Below, one piece after another: positions 49,599 through 63,903 of a stretch of 64,000 nt of DNA. Both the position numbers and the translations under genes were made by a program. Below the pieces are notes generated by a model, which saw only the letters and a list, made by a program, of their open reading frames with translations, did not search any database and was not told the DNA's origin. Numbering within the stretch: position 1 is the first letter of the stretch; the number at the start of each line of letters is the position of its first letter. The stretch is from Diplolepis rosae (taxonomy: Eukaryota; Arthropoda; Insecta; Hymenoptera; Diplolepididae): NCBI GenBank assembly GCA_030998225.1, contig JAPYXD010000746.1:558001-622000 (forward strand). The letters are read 5' to 3'.

Positions 49599-52500
49599 TT
49601 GGCCACTTATGTATTTATATCAGTCATGAGGTACATTGAACTCGCGCATTACTTGGCTACTTATAAAAATTCTTATACTCCTAAGTATTCGCGCATTACT
49701 TGGCCTCTATTTTCAAGACATACTTCGCTTAATTCGCGTATTACTTGGCTACTTATAAAAATTCTAATACTCCTAAGAATTCGCGCATTACTTGGCCACT
49801 ATTTTCAAGACATACTTCGCTTAGCTCGCGTATTACTTTGCCACTTTATAAAAACTCTTATACTCCTAAGAACTCGCGCATTACTTGGCCACTTTATAAA
49901 AATTCTTACACTCCTAAGAATTCGCGCATTACTTGGCCACATTACTTTAAGTCAGAGTACTGAAATCTCGAGCATTACTTGGCTACTTTAGAAAAATTCT
50001 TATACTCCTATGAATTCGCTTATTACTTGGCCACCTTACTTTAAGTACAGAGTCCGGAAATCTCGCGTATTACTTGTCCACTTTAGAAAAATTCTTAAAA
50101 TCCTAAGAACTCGCGCATTACTTGGCCACCTTACTTAAAGTCAGAGTACGGAAATCTCGCGCATTACTTGGCCACTTTATAAAAATTCTTACACTCCTAA
50201 GAATTCGCGCATTACTTGGCCATCTTACTTAAAGTCAGAATACGGAAATCTCGCGCATTGCTTGGCCACCTTACTTAAGGTCAGAGTCTGGTAATCTCGG
50301 GTATTGCTTGGCCACTTTATAACAATTCTTATATTCCTAATAATTCGCGCATTACTTGGCCACCTTACTTTAAGTCAGAGTTCGGAAATCTCGCGTATTA
50401 CTTGGCCACTTTATAACAATTCTCTTACTCCTAAGAATTCGCGCATTACTTGGCCACGATTTTCAAGACATACTTCGCTTAACTCGCGTATTACTTGGCT
50501 ACTTATAAAAATTCTTATACTCCTAAGAACTCGCGCATTACTTGGCCACCTTACTTAAAGTCAGAGTACGGAAATCTCGCGCATTACTTGGCTACTTTAG
50601 AAAAATTCTTATACTCCTATGAATTCGCTTATTACTTGGCCATCTTACTTAAAGTCGGAATACGGAAATCTCGCGCATTGCTTGGCCACCTTACTTAAGG
50701 TCAGAGTCCGGTAATCTCGGGTATTACTCGGCCACTTTAGAAAAATTCTTAAAATCCTAAGAACTCGCGCATTACTTGGCCACCTTACTTTAAGTCAGAG
50801 TTCGGAAATCTCGCGTATTACTCGGCCACTTTAGAAAAATTCTTAAAATCCTAAGAACTCGCGCATTACTTGGCCACCTTACTTAAAATCAGAGTACGGA
50901 AATCTCGCGTATTAGTTGGCCACTTTATAACAATTCTCTTACTCCTAAGAATTCGCGCATTACTTGAGCACCTTACTTAAATTCAGATTCCGGAAATCTC
51001 GCGTATTACGTGGCCACTCTTTTCAGGACAGGCTTCGTCTAACTCGCGCATTACCAGGCCACATATGTATTTATATCAGTCATGAGGTCCATTGTACTCG
51101 CGCATTACTTGTACACATTACTTTAAGTCAGAGTCCGGAAATCTCGCGTATTACTTTGCCACTTTATAAAAATTCTTAAAATCCTAAAAACTCGCGCATT
51201 ACTTGGCCACGTTACTTTAACTCAGAGTTCGGAAATCTCGCGTATTAGTTGGCCACTATATAACAATTCTTATACTCCTAAGAATTCGTGCATTACTTTG
51301 CCACCTTATTTAAAGTCAGATTCCGGAAATCTCGCGTATTACTTGGACACTTTAGAAAAATTATTATACTCCTATGAATTCGCGTATTACTTGGCCACTT
51401 TACTTAAAGTCAGAGTACAGAAATCTCGCGTATTACTTGGCTACTTATAAAAATTCTTATACTCCTAAGAACTCGCGCATTACTTGGCCACTTTACTTTC
51501 AGTCAGAGTCCGGAAATCTCGCGTATTAGTTGGCCACTTTATAACAATTCTCTTACTCCTAAGAATTCGCGCATTACTTGGCCACTCTTTTCAAGACAGA
51601 CTTCGTTTAACTCGCGTATTACTTGGCCACTTATGTATTTATATCAGTCATGAGGTACATTGAACTCGCGTATTACTTGGCTACTTATAAAAATTCTTAT
51701 ACTCCTAAGAATTCGCGCATTACATGGCCACTATTTTCAAGACATACTTCGCTTAACTCGCGTATTACTTGGCCACTTATAAGAATTCTTATACTCCTAA
51801 GAACTCGCGCATTACTTGGCCACCTGACTTAAAGTCAGAGTACGGAAATCTCGCGCATTACTTGGCCACCTTACTTTAAGTCAGAGTACAGAAATCTCGC
51901 GCATTACTTGGCTACTTATAAAAATTCTTATACTCCTAAGTATTCGCGCATTACTTGGCCTCTATTTTCAAGACATACTTCGTTTAACTCGCGTCTTACT
52001 TTGGTACTTATAAAAATTCTTATACTCCTAAGAACTCGCGCATTACTTGGCCACCTTACTTAAAGTCAGAGTACGGAATTCTCGCGTATTAGATGGCCAC
52101 TTTATAACGATTCTTATACTCCTAAGAATTTGTGCATTACTTGGCCACCTTATTTAAAGTCAGATTCCGGAAATCTCGCGTATTACTTGGCCACTTTAGA
52201 AAAATTCTCATACTCCTATGAATTCGCTTATTACTTGGCCATCTTACTTAAAGTCAGAATACGGAAATCTCGCGCATTGCTTGGCCACCTTATAACAATT
52301 CTCTTACTCCTAAGAATTCGCGCATTACTTGGCCACTCTTTTCAAGACAGACTTCGTTTAACTCGCGTATTACTTGGCCACTTATGTATTTATATCAGTC
52401 ATGAGGTACATTGAACTCGCGTATTACTTGGCTACTTATAAAAATTCTTATACTCCTAAGAATTCGCGCATTACATGGCCACTATTTTCAAGACATACTT

Positions 52501-53170
52501 CGCTTAACTCGCGTATTACTTGGCTACTTATAAAAATTCTTATACTCCTAAGAACTCGCGCATTACTTGGCCACCTGACTTAAAGTCAGAGTACGGAAAT
52601 CTCGCGCATTACTTGGCCACCTTACTTTAAGTCAGAGTACAGAAATCTCGCGCATTACTTGGCTACTTATAAAAATTCTTATACTCCTAAGTATTCGCGC
52701 ATTACTTGGCCTCTATTTTCAAGACATACTTCGCTTAACTCGCGTATTACTTGGCTACTTATAAAAATTCTTATACTCCTAAGAACTCGCGCATTACTTG
52801 GCCACCTTACTTAAAGTCAGAGTACGGAATTCTCGCGTATTAGATGGCCACTTTATAACGATTCTTATACTCCTAAGAATTTGTGCATTACTTGGCCACC
52901 TCATTTAAAGTCAGATTCCGGAAATCTCGCGTATTACTTGGCCACTTTAGAAAAATTCTCATACTCCTATGAATTCGCTTATTACTTGGCCATCTTACTT
53001 AAAGTCAGAATACGGAAATCTCGCGCATTGCTTGGCCACCTTACTTAAGGTCAGAGTCCGGTAATGTCGGGTATTACTTGGCCACTTTATAGCAATTCTT
53101 ATACTCCTAAGAATTCGCGCATTACTTGGCCACTCTTTTCAAGACAGACTTCGTTTAACTCACGTATTAC
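49599..53170 (+). repeat. Higher-order unit R, copy 1 (3572 bp)
   Basis: Composed of a 2024-bp section (49599-51622) whose first ~1.1 kb follows P, then R-specific monomers with TATTACTCGGCC and a dB at about 51059, then a 751-bp module (51623-52373) and a 797-bp module (52374-53170). The insertion AAGTACAGAG at about 50044 is shared with R copy 2. Landmarks from 43101 to 44649 recur here at exactly +8522 bp. Confidence 0.93.
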
Positions 53171-55377
53171 TTGGCCACTTATGTATTTATATCAGTCATG
53201 AGGTACATTGAACTCGCGCATTACTTGGCTACTTATAAAAATTCTTATACTCCTAAGTATTCGCGCATTACTTGGCCTCTATTTTCAAGACATACTTCGC
53301 TTAATTCGCGTATTACTTGGCTACTTATAAAAATTCTTATACTCCTAAGAATTCGCGCATTACTTGGCCACTATTTTCAAGACATACTTCGCTTAACTCG
53401 CGTATTACTTGGCTACTTATAAAAATTCTTATACTCCTAAGAACTCGCGCATTACTTGGCCACTTTATAAAAATTCTTACACTCCTAAGAATTCGCGCAT
53501 TACTTGGCCACCTTACTTTAAGTCAGAGTACGGAAATCTCGCGCATTACTTGGCTACTTTAGAAAAATTCTTATACTCCTATGAATTCGCGTATTACTTG
53601 GCCACCCTACTTAAAGTCAGAGTCCGGAAATCTCGCGTATTACTTGGCCACTTTAGAAAAATTCTTAAAATCCTAAGAACTCGCGCATTACTTGGCCACC
53701 TTACTTAAAGTCAGAGTACGGAAATCTCGCGCATTACTTGGCCACTTTATAAAAATTCTTACACTCCTAAGAATTCGCGCATTACTTGGCCATCTTACTT
53801 AAAGTCAGAATACGGAAATCTCGCGCATTGCTTGGCCACCTTACTTAAGGTCAGAGTCTGGTAATCTCGGGTATTGCTTGGCCACTTTATAGCAATACTT
53901 ATACTCCTAAGAATTCGCGCATTACTTGGCCACCTTACTTTAAGTCAGAGTTCGGAAATCTCGCGTATTAGTTGGCCACTTTATAACAATTCTCTTACTC
54001 CTAAGAATTCGCGCATTACTTGGCCACGATTTTCAAGACATACTTCGCTTAACTCGCGTATTATTTGGCTACTTATAAAAATTCTTATAATCCTAAGAAC
54101 TCGCGCATTACTTGGCCACCTTACTTAAAGTCAGAGTACGGAAATCTCGCGCATTACTTGGCCACTATAGAAAAATTCTTATACTCCTATGAATTCGCGT
54201 ATTACTTGCCCATCTTACTTAAAGTCAGAATACGGAAATCTCGCGCATTGCTTGGCCACCTTACTTAAGGTCAGAGTCCGGTAATCTCGGGTATTACTTG
54301 GCCACTTTATAGCAATTCTTATACTCCTAAGAATTCGCGCATTACTTGGCCACCTTATTTAAATTCAGAGTCCGGAAATCTCGCGCATTACTTGGCCACT
54401 CTTTTCAGGACAGGCTTCGTCTAACTCGCGTATTACGCGGCCACATATGTATTAATATTATTCTTGAGGTCCATTGAACTCTCGCATTACTTGGACTCCT
54501 TACTTAAAGTAAGAGTCCGGAAATCTCGCCTATTACTTGGCCACTTTATAAAAATTCTTAAAATCCTAAGAACTCGCGCATTACTTGGCCACGTTACTTT
54601 AACTCAGAGTTCGGAAATCTCGCGTATTAGTTGGCCACTTTATAACAATTCTTATACTCCTAAGAATTCGTGCATTACTTTGCCACCTTATTTAAAAGTC
54701 AGATTCCGGAAATCTCGCGTATTACTTGGACACTTTAGAAAAATTCTTATACTCCTAAGAACTCGCGCATTACTTGGCCACCTGACTTAAAGTCAGAGTA
54801 CGGAAATCTCGCGCATTACTTGGCCACCTTACTTTAAGTCAGAGTACAGAAATCTCGCGCATTACTTGGCTACTTATAAAAATTCCTATACTCCTAAGTA
54901 TTCGCGCATTACTTGGCCTCTATTTTCAAGACATACTTCGCTTAACTCGCGTATTACTTGGCTACTTATAAAAATTCTTATACTCCTAAGAACTCGCGCA
55001 TTACTTGGCCACATAACTTAAAGTCAGAGTACGGAAATCTCGCGTATTAGATGGCCACTTAATAACAATTCTTATACTCCTAAGAATTTGTGCATTACTT
55101 GGCCACCTTATTTAAAGTCAGATTCCGGAAATCTCGCGTATTACTTGGCCACTTTAGAAAAATTCTCATACTCCTATGAATTCGCTTATTACTTGGCCAT
55201 CTTACTTAAAGTCAGAATACGGAAATCTCGCGCATTGCTTGGCCACCTTACTTAAGGTCAGAGTCCGGTAATGTCGGGTATTACTTGGCCACTTTATAAC
55301 AATTTTTATACTCCTAAGAATTCGCGCATTACTTGGCCACTCTTTTCAAGACAGACTTCGTTTAACTCGCGTATTAC
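53171..55377 (+). repeat. Higher-order unit P, copy 4 (2207 bp)
   Basis: Same landmark order as the other P copies, with dC at about 54443. An inserted A at about 54696 (TTTAAAAGTCAG) is shared with Q copy 2 at about 62684 and absent from the intervening P copy 5. This points to non-adjacent sequence exchange. Confidence 0.94.
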
Positions 55378-58300
55378 TTGGCCACTTATGTATTTATATC
55401 AGTCATGAGAGTACATTGAACTCGCGCATTACTTGGCTACTTATAAAAATTCTTATACTCCTAAGTATTCGCGCATTACTTGGCCTCTATTTTCAAGACA
55501 TACTTCGTTTAATTCGCGTATTACTTGTCTACTTATAAAAATTCTTATACTCCTAAGAATTCGCGCATTACTTGGCCACTATTTTCAAGACATACTTCGC
55601 TTAGCTCGCGTATTACTTGGCTACTTATAAAAATTCTTATACTCCTAAGAACTCGCGCATTACTTGGCCACTTTATAAAAATTCTTACACTCCTAAGAAT
55701 TCGCGCATTACTTGGCCACCTTACTTCAAGTCAGAGTACGGAAATCTCGAGCATTACTTGGCTACTTTAGAAAAATTCTTATACTCCTATGAATTCGCTT
55801 ATTACTTGGCCACCTTACTTTAAGTACAGAGTCCGGAAATCTCGCGTATTACTTGTCCACTTTAGAAAAATTCTTAAAATCCTAAGAACTCGCGCATTAC
55901 TTGGCCACCTTACTTAAAGTCAGAGTACGGAAATCTCGCGCATTACTTGGCCACTTTATAAAAATTCTTACACTCCTAAGAATTCGCGCATTACTTGGCC
56001 ATCTTACTTAAAGTCAGAATACGGAAATCTCGCGCATTGCTTGGCCACCTTACTTAAGGTCAGAGTCTGGTAATCTCGGGTATTGCTTGGCCACTTTATA
56101 GCAATTCTTATACTCCTAAGAATTCGCGCATTACTTGGCCACCTTACTTTAAGTCAGAGTTCGGAAATCTCGCGTATTAGTTGGCCACTTTATAACAATT
56201 CTCATACTCCTAAGAATTCGCGCATTACTTGGCCACGATTTTCAAGACATACTTCGCTTAACTCGCGTATTACTTGGCTACTTATAAAAATTCTTATACT
56301 CCTAAGAACTCGCGCATTACTTGGCCACCTTACTTAAAGTCAGAGTACGGAAATCTCGCGCATTACTTGGCTACTTTAGAAAAATTCTTATACTCCTATG
56401 AATTCGCTTATTACTTGGCCATCTTACTTAAAGTCAGAATACGGAAATCTCGCGCATTGCTTGGCCACCTTACTTAAGGTCAGAGTCCGGTAATCTCGGG
56501 TATTACTCGGCCACTTTAGAAAAATTCTTAAAATCCTAAGAACTCGCGCATTACTTGGCCACCTTACTTTAAGTCAGAGTTCGGAAATCTCGCGTATTAC
56601 TTGGCCACTTTAGAAAAATTCTTATAATCCTAAGAATTCGCGCATTACTTGGCCACCTTACTTTGAGTCAGAGTTCGGAAATCTCGCGTATTAGTTGGCC
56701 ACTTTATAACAATTCTCATACTCCTAAGAATTCGCGCATTACTTGGCCACCTTACTTAAAGTCAGAGTCCGGAAATCTCGCGTATTACTTGGCCACTCTT
56801 TTCAGGACAGGCTTCGTCTAACTCGCGCATTACCAGGCCACATATGTATTTATATCAGTCATGAGGTCCATTGAACTCGCGCATTATTTGGCCACCTTAC
56901 TTTAAGTCAGAGTCCGGAAATCTCGCGTATTACTTGGCCACTTTAGAAAAATTCTTAAAATCCTAAAAACTCGCGCATTACTTGGCCACGTTACTTTAAC
57001 TCAGAGTACGGAAATCACGCGTATTAGTTGTCCACGATATAACAATTCTTATACTCCTAAGAATTCGTGCATTACTTTGCCACCTTATTTAAAGTCAGAT
57101 TCCGGAAATCTCGCGTATTACTTGGACACTTTAGAAAAATTATTATACTCCTATGAATTCGCGTATTACTTGGCCACTTTACTTAAAGTCAGAGTACAGA
57201 AATCTCGCGCATTACTTGGCTACTTATAAAAATTCTTATACTCCTAAGAACTCGCGCATTACTTGGCCACCTTACTTTAAGTCAGAGTTCGGAAATCTCG
57301 CGTATTAGTTGGCCACTTTATAACAATTCTCTTACTCCTAAGAATTCGCGCATTACTTGGCCACTCTTTTCAAGACAGACTTCGTTTAACTCGCGTATTA
57401 CTTGGCTACTTATGTATTTATATCAGTCTTGAGGTACATTGAACTCGCGTATTACTTGGCTACTTATAAAAATTCTTATACTCCTATGAATTCGCGCATT
57501 ACATGGCCACTATTTTCAAGACATACTTCGCTTAACTCGCGTATTACTTGGCTACTTATAAAAATTCTTATACTCCTAAGAACTCGCGCATTACTTGGCC
57601 ACCTGACTTAAAGTCAGAGTACGGAAATCTCGCGCATTACTTGGCCACCTTACTTTAAGTCAGAGTACAGAAATCTCGCGCATTACTTGGCTACTTATAA
57701 AAAATTCTTACACTCCTAAGTATTCGCGCATTACTTGGCATCTCTTTTCAAGTCATAATTCGTTTAACACGCGTATTACTTGGGTACTTATAAAAATTCT
57801 TATACTCATAAGAACTCGCGCATTACTTGGCCACGTTACTTAAAGTCAGAGTACGGAATTCTCGCGTATTAGATGGCCACTTTATAACGATTCTTATACT
57901 CCTAAGAATTTGTGCATTACTTGGCCACCTTATTTAAAGTCAGATTCCGGAAATCTCGCGTATTACTTGGCCACTTTAGAAAAATTCTCATACTCCTATG
58001 AATTCGCTTATTACTTGGCCATCTTACTTAAAGTCAGAATACGGAAATCTCGCGCATTGCTTGGCCACCTTATAACAATTCTCTTACTCCTAAGAATTCG
58101 CGCATTACTTGGCCACTCTTTTCAAGACAGACTTCGTTTAACTCGCGTATTACTTGGCCACTTATGTATTTATATCAGTCATGAGGTACATTGAACTCGC
58201 GTATTACTTGGCTACTTATAAAAATTCTTATACTCCTAAGAATTCGCGCATTACATGGCCACTATTTTCAAGACATACTTCGCTTAACTCGCGTATTACT

Positions 58301-58950
58301 TGGCTACTTATAAAAATTCTTATACTCCTAAGAACTCGCGCATTACTTGGCCACCTGACTTAAAGTCAGAGTACGGAAATCTCGCGCATTACTTGGCCAC
58401 CTTACTTTAAGTCAGAGTACAGAAATCTCGCGCATTACTTGGCTACTTATAAAAATTCTTATACTCCTAAGTATTCGCGCATTACTTGGCCTCTATTTTC
58501 AAGACATACTTCGCTTAACTCGCGTATTACTTGGCTACTTATAAAAATTCTTATACTCCTAAGAACTCGCGCATTACTTGGCCACCTTACTTAAAGTCAG
58601 AGTACGGAATTCTCGCGTATTAGATGGCCACTTTATAACGATTCTTATACTCCTAAGAATTTGTGCATTACTTGGCCACCTTATTTAAAGTCAGATTCCG
58701 GAAATCTCGCGTATTACTTGGCCACTTTAGAAAAATTCTCATACTCCTATGAATTCGCTTATTACTTGGCCATCTTACTTAAAGTCAGAATACGGAAATC
58801 TCGCGCATTGCTTGGCCACCTTACTTAAGGTCAGAGTCCGGTAATGTCGGGTATTACTTGGCCACTTTATAGCAATTCTTATACTCCTAAGAATTCGCGC
58901 ATTACTTGGCCACTCTTTTCAAGACAGACTTCGTTTAACTCACGTATTAC
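55378..58950 (+). repeat. Higher-order unit R, copy 2 (3573 bp)
   Basis: Section of 2024 bp, then a 752-bp module (57402-58153) and a 797-bp module (58154-58950). The extra base over R copy 1 is an A in a homopolymer near 57699. Monomers at 57700-57790 are diverged (AAGTCATAATTCG, AACACGCG, TTGGGTAC). Insertion AAGTACAGAG at about 55819 matches R copy 1. The d monomer at 55400 has an extra GA (CATGAGAGTAC). Confidence 0.93.
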
Positions 58951-61156
58951 TTGGCCACTTATGTATTTATATCAGTCATGAGGTACATTGAACTCGCGCA
59001 TTACTTGGCTACTTATAAAAATTCTTATACTCCTAAGTATTCGCGCATTACTTGGCCTCTATTTTCAAGACATACTTCGCTTAATTCGCGTATTACTTGG
59101 CTACTTATAAAAATTCTTATACTCCTAAGAATTCGCGCATTACTTGGCCACTATTTTCAAGACAGACTTCGTTTAACTCGCGTATTACTTGGCCACTTAT
59201 AAAAATTCTTATACTCCTAAGAACTCGCGCATTACTTGGCCACTTTATAAAAATTCTTACACTCCTAGGAATTCGCGCATTACTTGGACACCTTACTTTA
59301 AGTCAAAGTCCGGAAATCTCGCGCATTACTTGGCTACTTTAGAAAAATTCTTATACTCCTATGAATTCGCTTATTACTTGGCCACCTTACTTTAAGTCAG
59401 AGTCCGGAAATCTCGCGTATTACTTGGCCACTTTAGAAAAATTCTTAAAATCCTAAGAACTCGCGCATTACTTGGCCACCTTTCTTAAGGTCAGAGTCCG
59501 GAAATCTCGGGTATTACTTGGCCACTTTATAAAAATTCTTACACTCCTTAGAATTCGCGCATTACTTGGCCATCTTACTTAAAGTCAGAATACGGAAATC
59601 TCGCGCATTGCTTGGCCACCTTACTTAAGGTCAGAGTCTGGTAATCTCGGGTATTGCTTGGCCACTTTATAGCAATACTTATACTCCTAAGAATTCGCGC
59701 ATTACTTGGCCACCTTACTTTAAGTCAGAGTTCGGAAATCTCGCGTATTAGTTGGCCACTTTATAACAATTCTCTTACTCCTAAGAATTCGCGCATTACT
59801 TGGCCACGATTTTCAAGACATACTTCGCTTAACTCGCGTATTACTTGGCTACTTATAAAAATTCTTATACTCCTAAGAACTCGCGCATTACTTGGCCACC
59901 TTACTTAAAGTCAGAGTACGGAAATCTCGCGCATTACTTGGCTACTTTAGAAAAATTCTTATACTCCTATGAATTCGCTTATTACTTGCCCATCTTACTT
60001 AAAGTCAGAATACGGAAATCTCGCGCATTGCTTGGCCACCTTACTTAAGGTCAGAGTCCGGTAATCTCGGGTATTACTTGGCCACTTTATAGCAATTCTT
60101 ATACTCCTAAGAATTCGCGCATTACTTGGCCACCTTATTTAAATTCAGAGTCCGGAAATCTCGCGCATTACTTGGCCACTCTTTTCAGGACAGGCTTCGT
60201 CTAACTCGCGTATTACGCGGCCACATATGTATTAATATTATTCTTGAGGTCCATTGAACTCTCGCATTACTTGGACTCCTTACTTAAAGTAAGAGTCCGG
60301 AAATCTCGCGTATTACTTGGCCACTTTAGAAAAATTCTTAAAATCCTAAGAACTCGCGCATTACTTGGCCACGTTACTTTAAGTCAGAGTCCGGAAATCT
60401 CGCGTAGTAGTTGGCCACTTTATAACAATTCTTATACTCCTAAGAATTCGTGCATTACTTTGCCACCTTATTTAAAGTCAGATTCCGGAAATCTCGCGTA
60501 TTACTTGGACACTTTAGAAAAATTCTTATACTCCTAAGAACTCGCGCATTACTTGGCCACCTGACTTAAAGTCAGAGTACGGAAATCTCGCGCATTACTT
60601 GGCCACCTTACTTTAAGTCAGAGTACAGAAATCTCGCGCATTACTTGGCTACTTATAAAAATTCCTATACTCCTAAGTATTCGCGCATTACTTGGCCTCT
60701 ATTTTCAAGACATACTTCGCTTAACTCGCGTATTACTTGGCTACTTATAAAAATTCTTATACTCCTAAGAACTCGCGCATTACTTGGCCACCTTACTTAA
60801 AGTCGGAGTACGGAAATCGCGCGTATAAGTTGGCAAATTAATAACAATTCTAATACTCCTAAGAATTTGTGCATTACTTGGCCACCTTATTTAAAGTCAG
60901 ATTCCGGAAATCTCGCGTATTACTTGGCCACTTTAGAAAAATTCTCATACTCCTATGAATTCGCTTATTACTTGGCCATCTTACTTAAAGTCAGAATACG
61001 GAAATCTCGCGCATTGCTTGGCCACCTTACTTAAGGTCAGAGTCCGGTAATGTCGGGTATTACTTGGCCACTTTATAGCAATTCTTATACTCCTAAGAAT
61101 TCGCGCATTACTTGGCCACTCTTTTCAAGACAGACTTCGTTTAACTCGCGTATTAC
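58951..61156 (+). repeat. Higher-order unit P, copy 5 (2206 bp)
   Basis: Same plan as P copy 1, with dC at about 60223. Monomers near 59160-59340 and 59460-59560 carry locally different subtypes (AAGTCAAAGTCCGG, a second AAGACAGACTTCGTTTAAC), consistent with conversion from another monomer. A diverged patch lies at 60800-60855. Confidence 0.94.
60800..60860 (+). repeat. Diverged patch in P copy 5
   Basis: Reads AGTCGGAGTACGG, AAATCGCGCGTATAAG, TTGGCAAATTAATAAC and ATTCTAATACTCC across one a/b junction. The same monomers in the other P copies are close to consensus. Confidence 0.7.
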
Positions 61157-63903
61157 TTGGCCACTTATGTATTTATATCAGTCATGAGGTACATTGAACT
61201 CGCGCATTACTTGGCTACTTATAAAAATTCTTATACTCCTAAGTATTCGCGCATTACTTGGCCTCTATTTTCAAGACATACTTCGCTTAATTCGCGTATT
61301 ACTTGGCTACTTATAAAAATTCTTATACTCCTAAGAATTCGCGCATTACTTTGCCACTATTTTCAAGACATACTTCGCTTAACTCGCGTATTACTTGGCT
61401 ACTTATAAAAATTCTTATACTCCTAAGAACTCGAGCATTACTTGGCCACTTTATAAAAATTCTTACACTCCTAAGAATTCGCGCATTACTTGGCCACCTT
61501 ACTTAAAGTCAGAGTACGGAAATCTCGCGCATTACTTGGCTACTTTAGAAAAATTCTTATACTCCTATGAACTCGCTTATTACGTGGCAACATTACTTTA
61601 TGTCAGAGTCCGTAAATCTCGCGTATTACTTGGCCACTTTAGAAAAATTCTTATAATCCTAAGAACTCACGCATTACTTGGCCACTTTACTTCAAGTCAG
61701 AGTACGGAAATCTCGCGCATTACTTGGCCACTTTATAAAAATTCTTACACTCCTAAGAATTCGCGCATTACTTGGCCACTCTTACTTAAAGTCAGAATAC
61801 GGAAATCTCGCGCATTGCTTGGCCACCTTACTTAAGGTCAGAGTCTGGTAATCTCGGGTATTGCTTGGCCACTTTATAGCAATTCTTATACTCCTATGAA
61901 TTCGCGCATTACTTGGCCACCTTACTTTAAGTCAGAGTTCGGAAATCTCGCGTATTAGTTGCCCACTTTATAACAATTCTCTTACTACTAAGTATTCGCT
62001 CATTACTTGGCCACGATTTTCAAGACATACTTCGCTTAACTCGCGTATTACTTGGCTACTTATAAAAATTCTTATACTCCTAAGAACTCGCGCATTACTT
62101 GGCCACCTTACTTAAAGTCAGAGTACGGAAATCTCGCGCATTACTTGGCTACTTTAGAAAATTTCTTATACTCCTATGAATTCGCTTATTACTTGCCCAT
62201 CTTACTTAAAGTCAGAATACGGAAATCTCGCGCATTGCTTGGCCACCTTACTTAAGGTCAGAGTCCGGTAATCTCGGGTATTACTTGGCCACTTTATAGC
62301 AATTCTTATACTCCTAAGAATTCGCGCATTACTTGGCCACCTTATTTAAATTCAGAGTCCGGAAATCTCTCGCATTACTTGGCCACTCTTTTCAGGACAG
62401 GCTTCGTCTAACTCGCGTATTACGCGGCCACATATGTATTAATATTATTCTTGAGGTCCATTGAACTCTCGCATTACTTGGACTCCTTACTTAAAGTAAG
62501 AGTCCGGAAATCTCACCTATTACTTGGCCACTTTATAAAAATTCTTAAAATCCTAAGAACTCGCTCATTACTTCGCCACGTTACTTTAACTCAGAGTTCG
62601 GAAATCTCGCGTATTAGTTGGCCACTTTATAACAATTCTTATACTCCTAAGAATTCGTGCATTACTTTGCCACCTTATTTAAAAGTCAGATTCCGGAAAT
62701 CTCGCGTATTACTTGGACACTTTAGAAAAATTCTTATACTCCTATGAATTCGCGTATTACTTGGCCACTTTACTTAAAGTCAGAGTACGGAAATCTCGCG
62801 CATTACTTGGCTACTTATAAAAATTCTCTTACTCCTAAGAATTCGCGCATTACTTGGTCACTCTTTTCAAGACAGACTTCGTTTAACTCGCGTATTACTT
62901 AGCCACTTATTTATTTATATCAGTCATGAGGTACATTGTACTCGCGTATTACTTGGCCACTTATTTATTTATATCAGTCATGAGGTACATTGAACTCGCG
63001 TATTACTTGGCTACTTATAAAAATTCTTATACTCCTAAGAATTCGCGCATTACTTGGCCACTATTTTCAAGACAAACTTCGCTTAACTCGCGTATTACGT
63101 GGCTACTTATAAAAATTCTTATACTCCTAAGAACTCGCGCATTACTTGTCCACCTTCTGAAAGTCAGAGTACGGAAATCTCGCGCATTACTTGGCTACTT
63201 ATAAAAATTCTCTTACTCCTAAGAATTCGCGCATTACTTGGTCACTCTTTTCAAGACAGACTTCGTTTAACTCGCGTATTACTTAGCCACTTATTTATTT
63301 ATATCAGTCATGAGGTACATTGTACTCGCGTATTACTTGGCCACTTATTTATTTATATCAGTCATGAGGTACATTGAACTCGCGTATTACTTGGCTACTT
63401 ATAAAAATTCTTATACTCCTAAGAATTTGCGCATTACTTGGCCACTATTTTCAAGACAAACTTCGCTTAACTCGCGTATTACTTGGCTACTTATAAAAAA
63501 TTCTTATACTCCTAAGAACTCGCGCATTACTTGGCCACCTTACTTAAAGTCAGAGTACGGAAATCTCGCGTATTAGATGGCCACTTTATAACAATTCTTA
63601 TACTCCTAAGAATTTGTGCATTACTTCGCCACCTTATTTAAAGTCAGATTCCGGAAATCTCGCGTGTTACTTGGCCACTTTAGAAAAATTCTTATACTCC
63701 TATGAATTCGCTTATTACTTGGCCATCTTACTTAAAGTCAGAATACGGAAATCTCGCGCATTGCTTGGCCACCTTACTTAAGGTCAGAGTCCGGTAATGT
63801 CGGGTATTACTTGGCCACTTTATAGCAATTCTTATACTCCTAAGAATTCGCGCATTACTTGGCCACTCTTTTCAAGACAGACTTCGTTTAACTCGCGTAT
63901 TAC
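61157..63903 (+). repeat. Higher-order unit Q, copy 2 (2747 bp)
   Basis: Matches Q copy 1 in plan, including the 13-for-2 monomer replacement and the 384-bp repeat (62854/63238). Three single-base insertions account for most of the extra length: about 61777 (CCACTCTTACTTAAAG), about 62684 (TTTAAAAGTC) and about 63495 (AAAAAATTC). It carries dC at about 62431 and the palindrome at 62480-62505. Confidence 0.93.
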
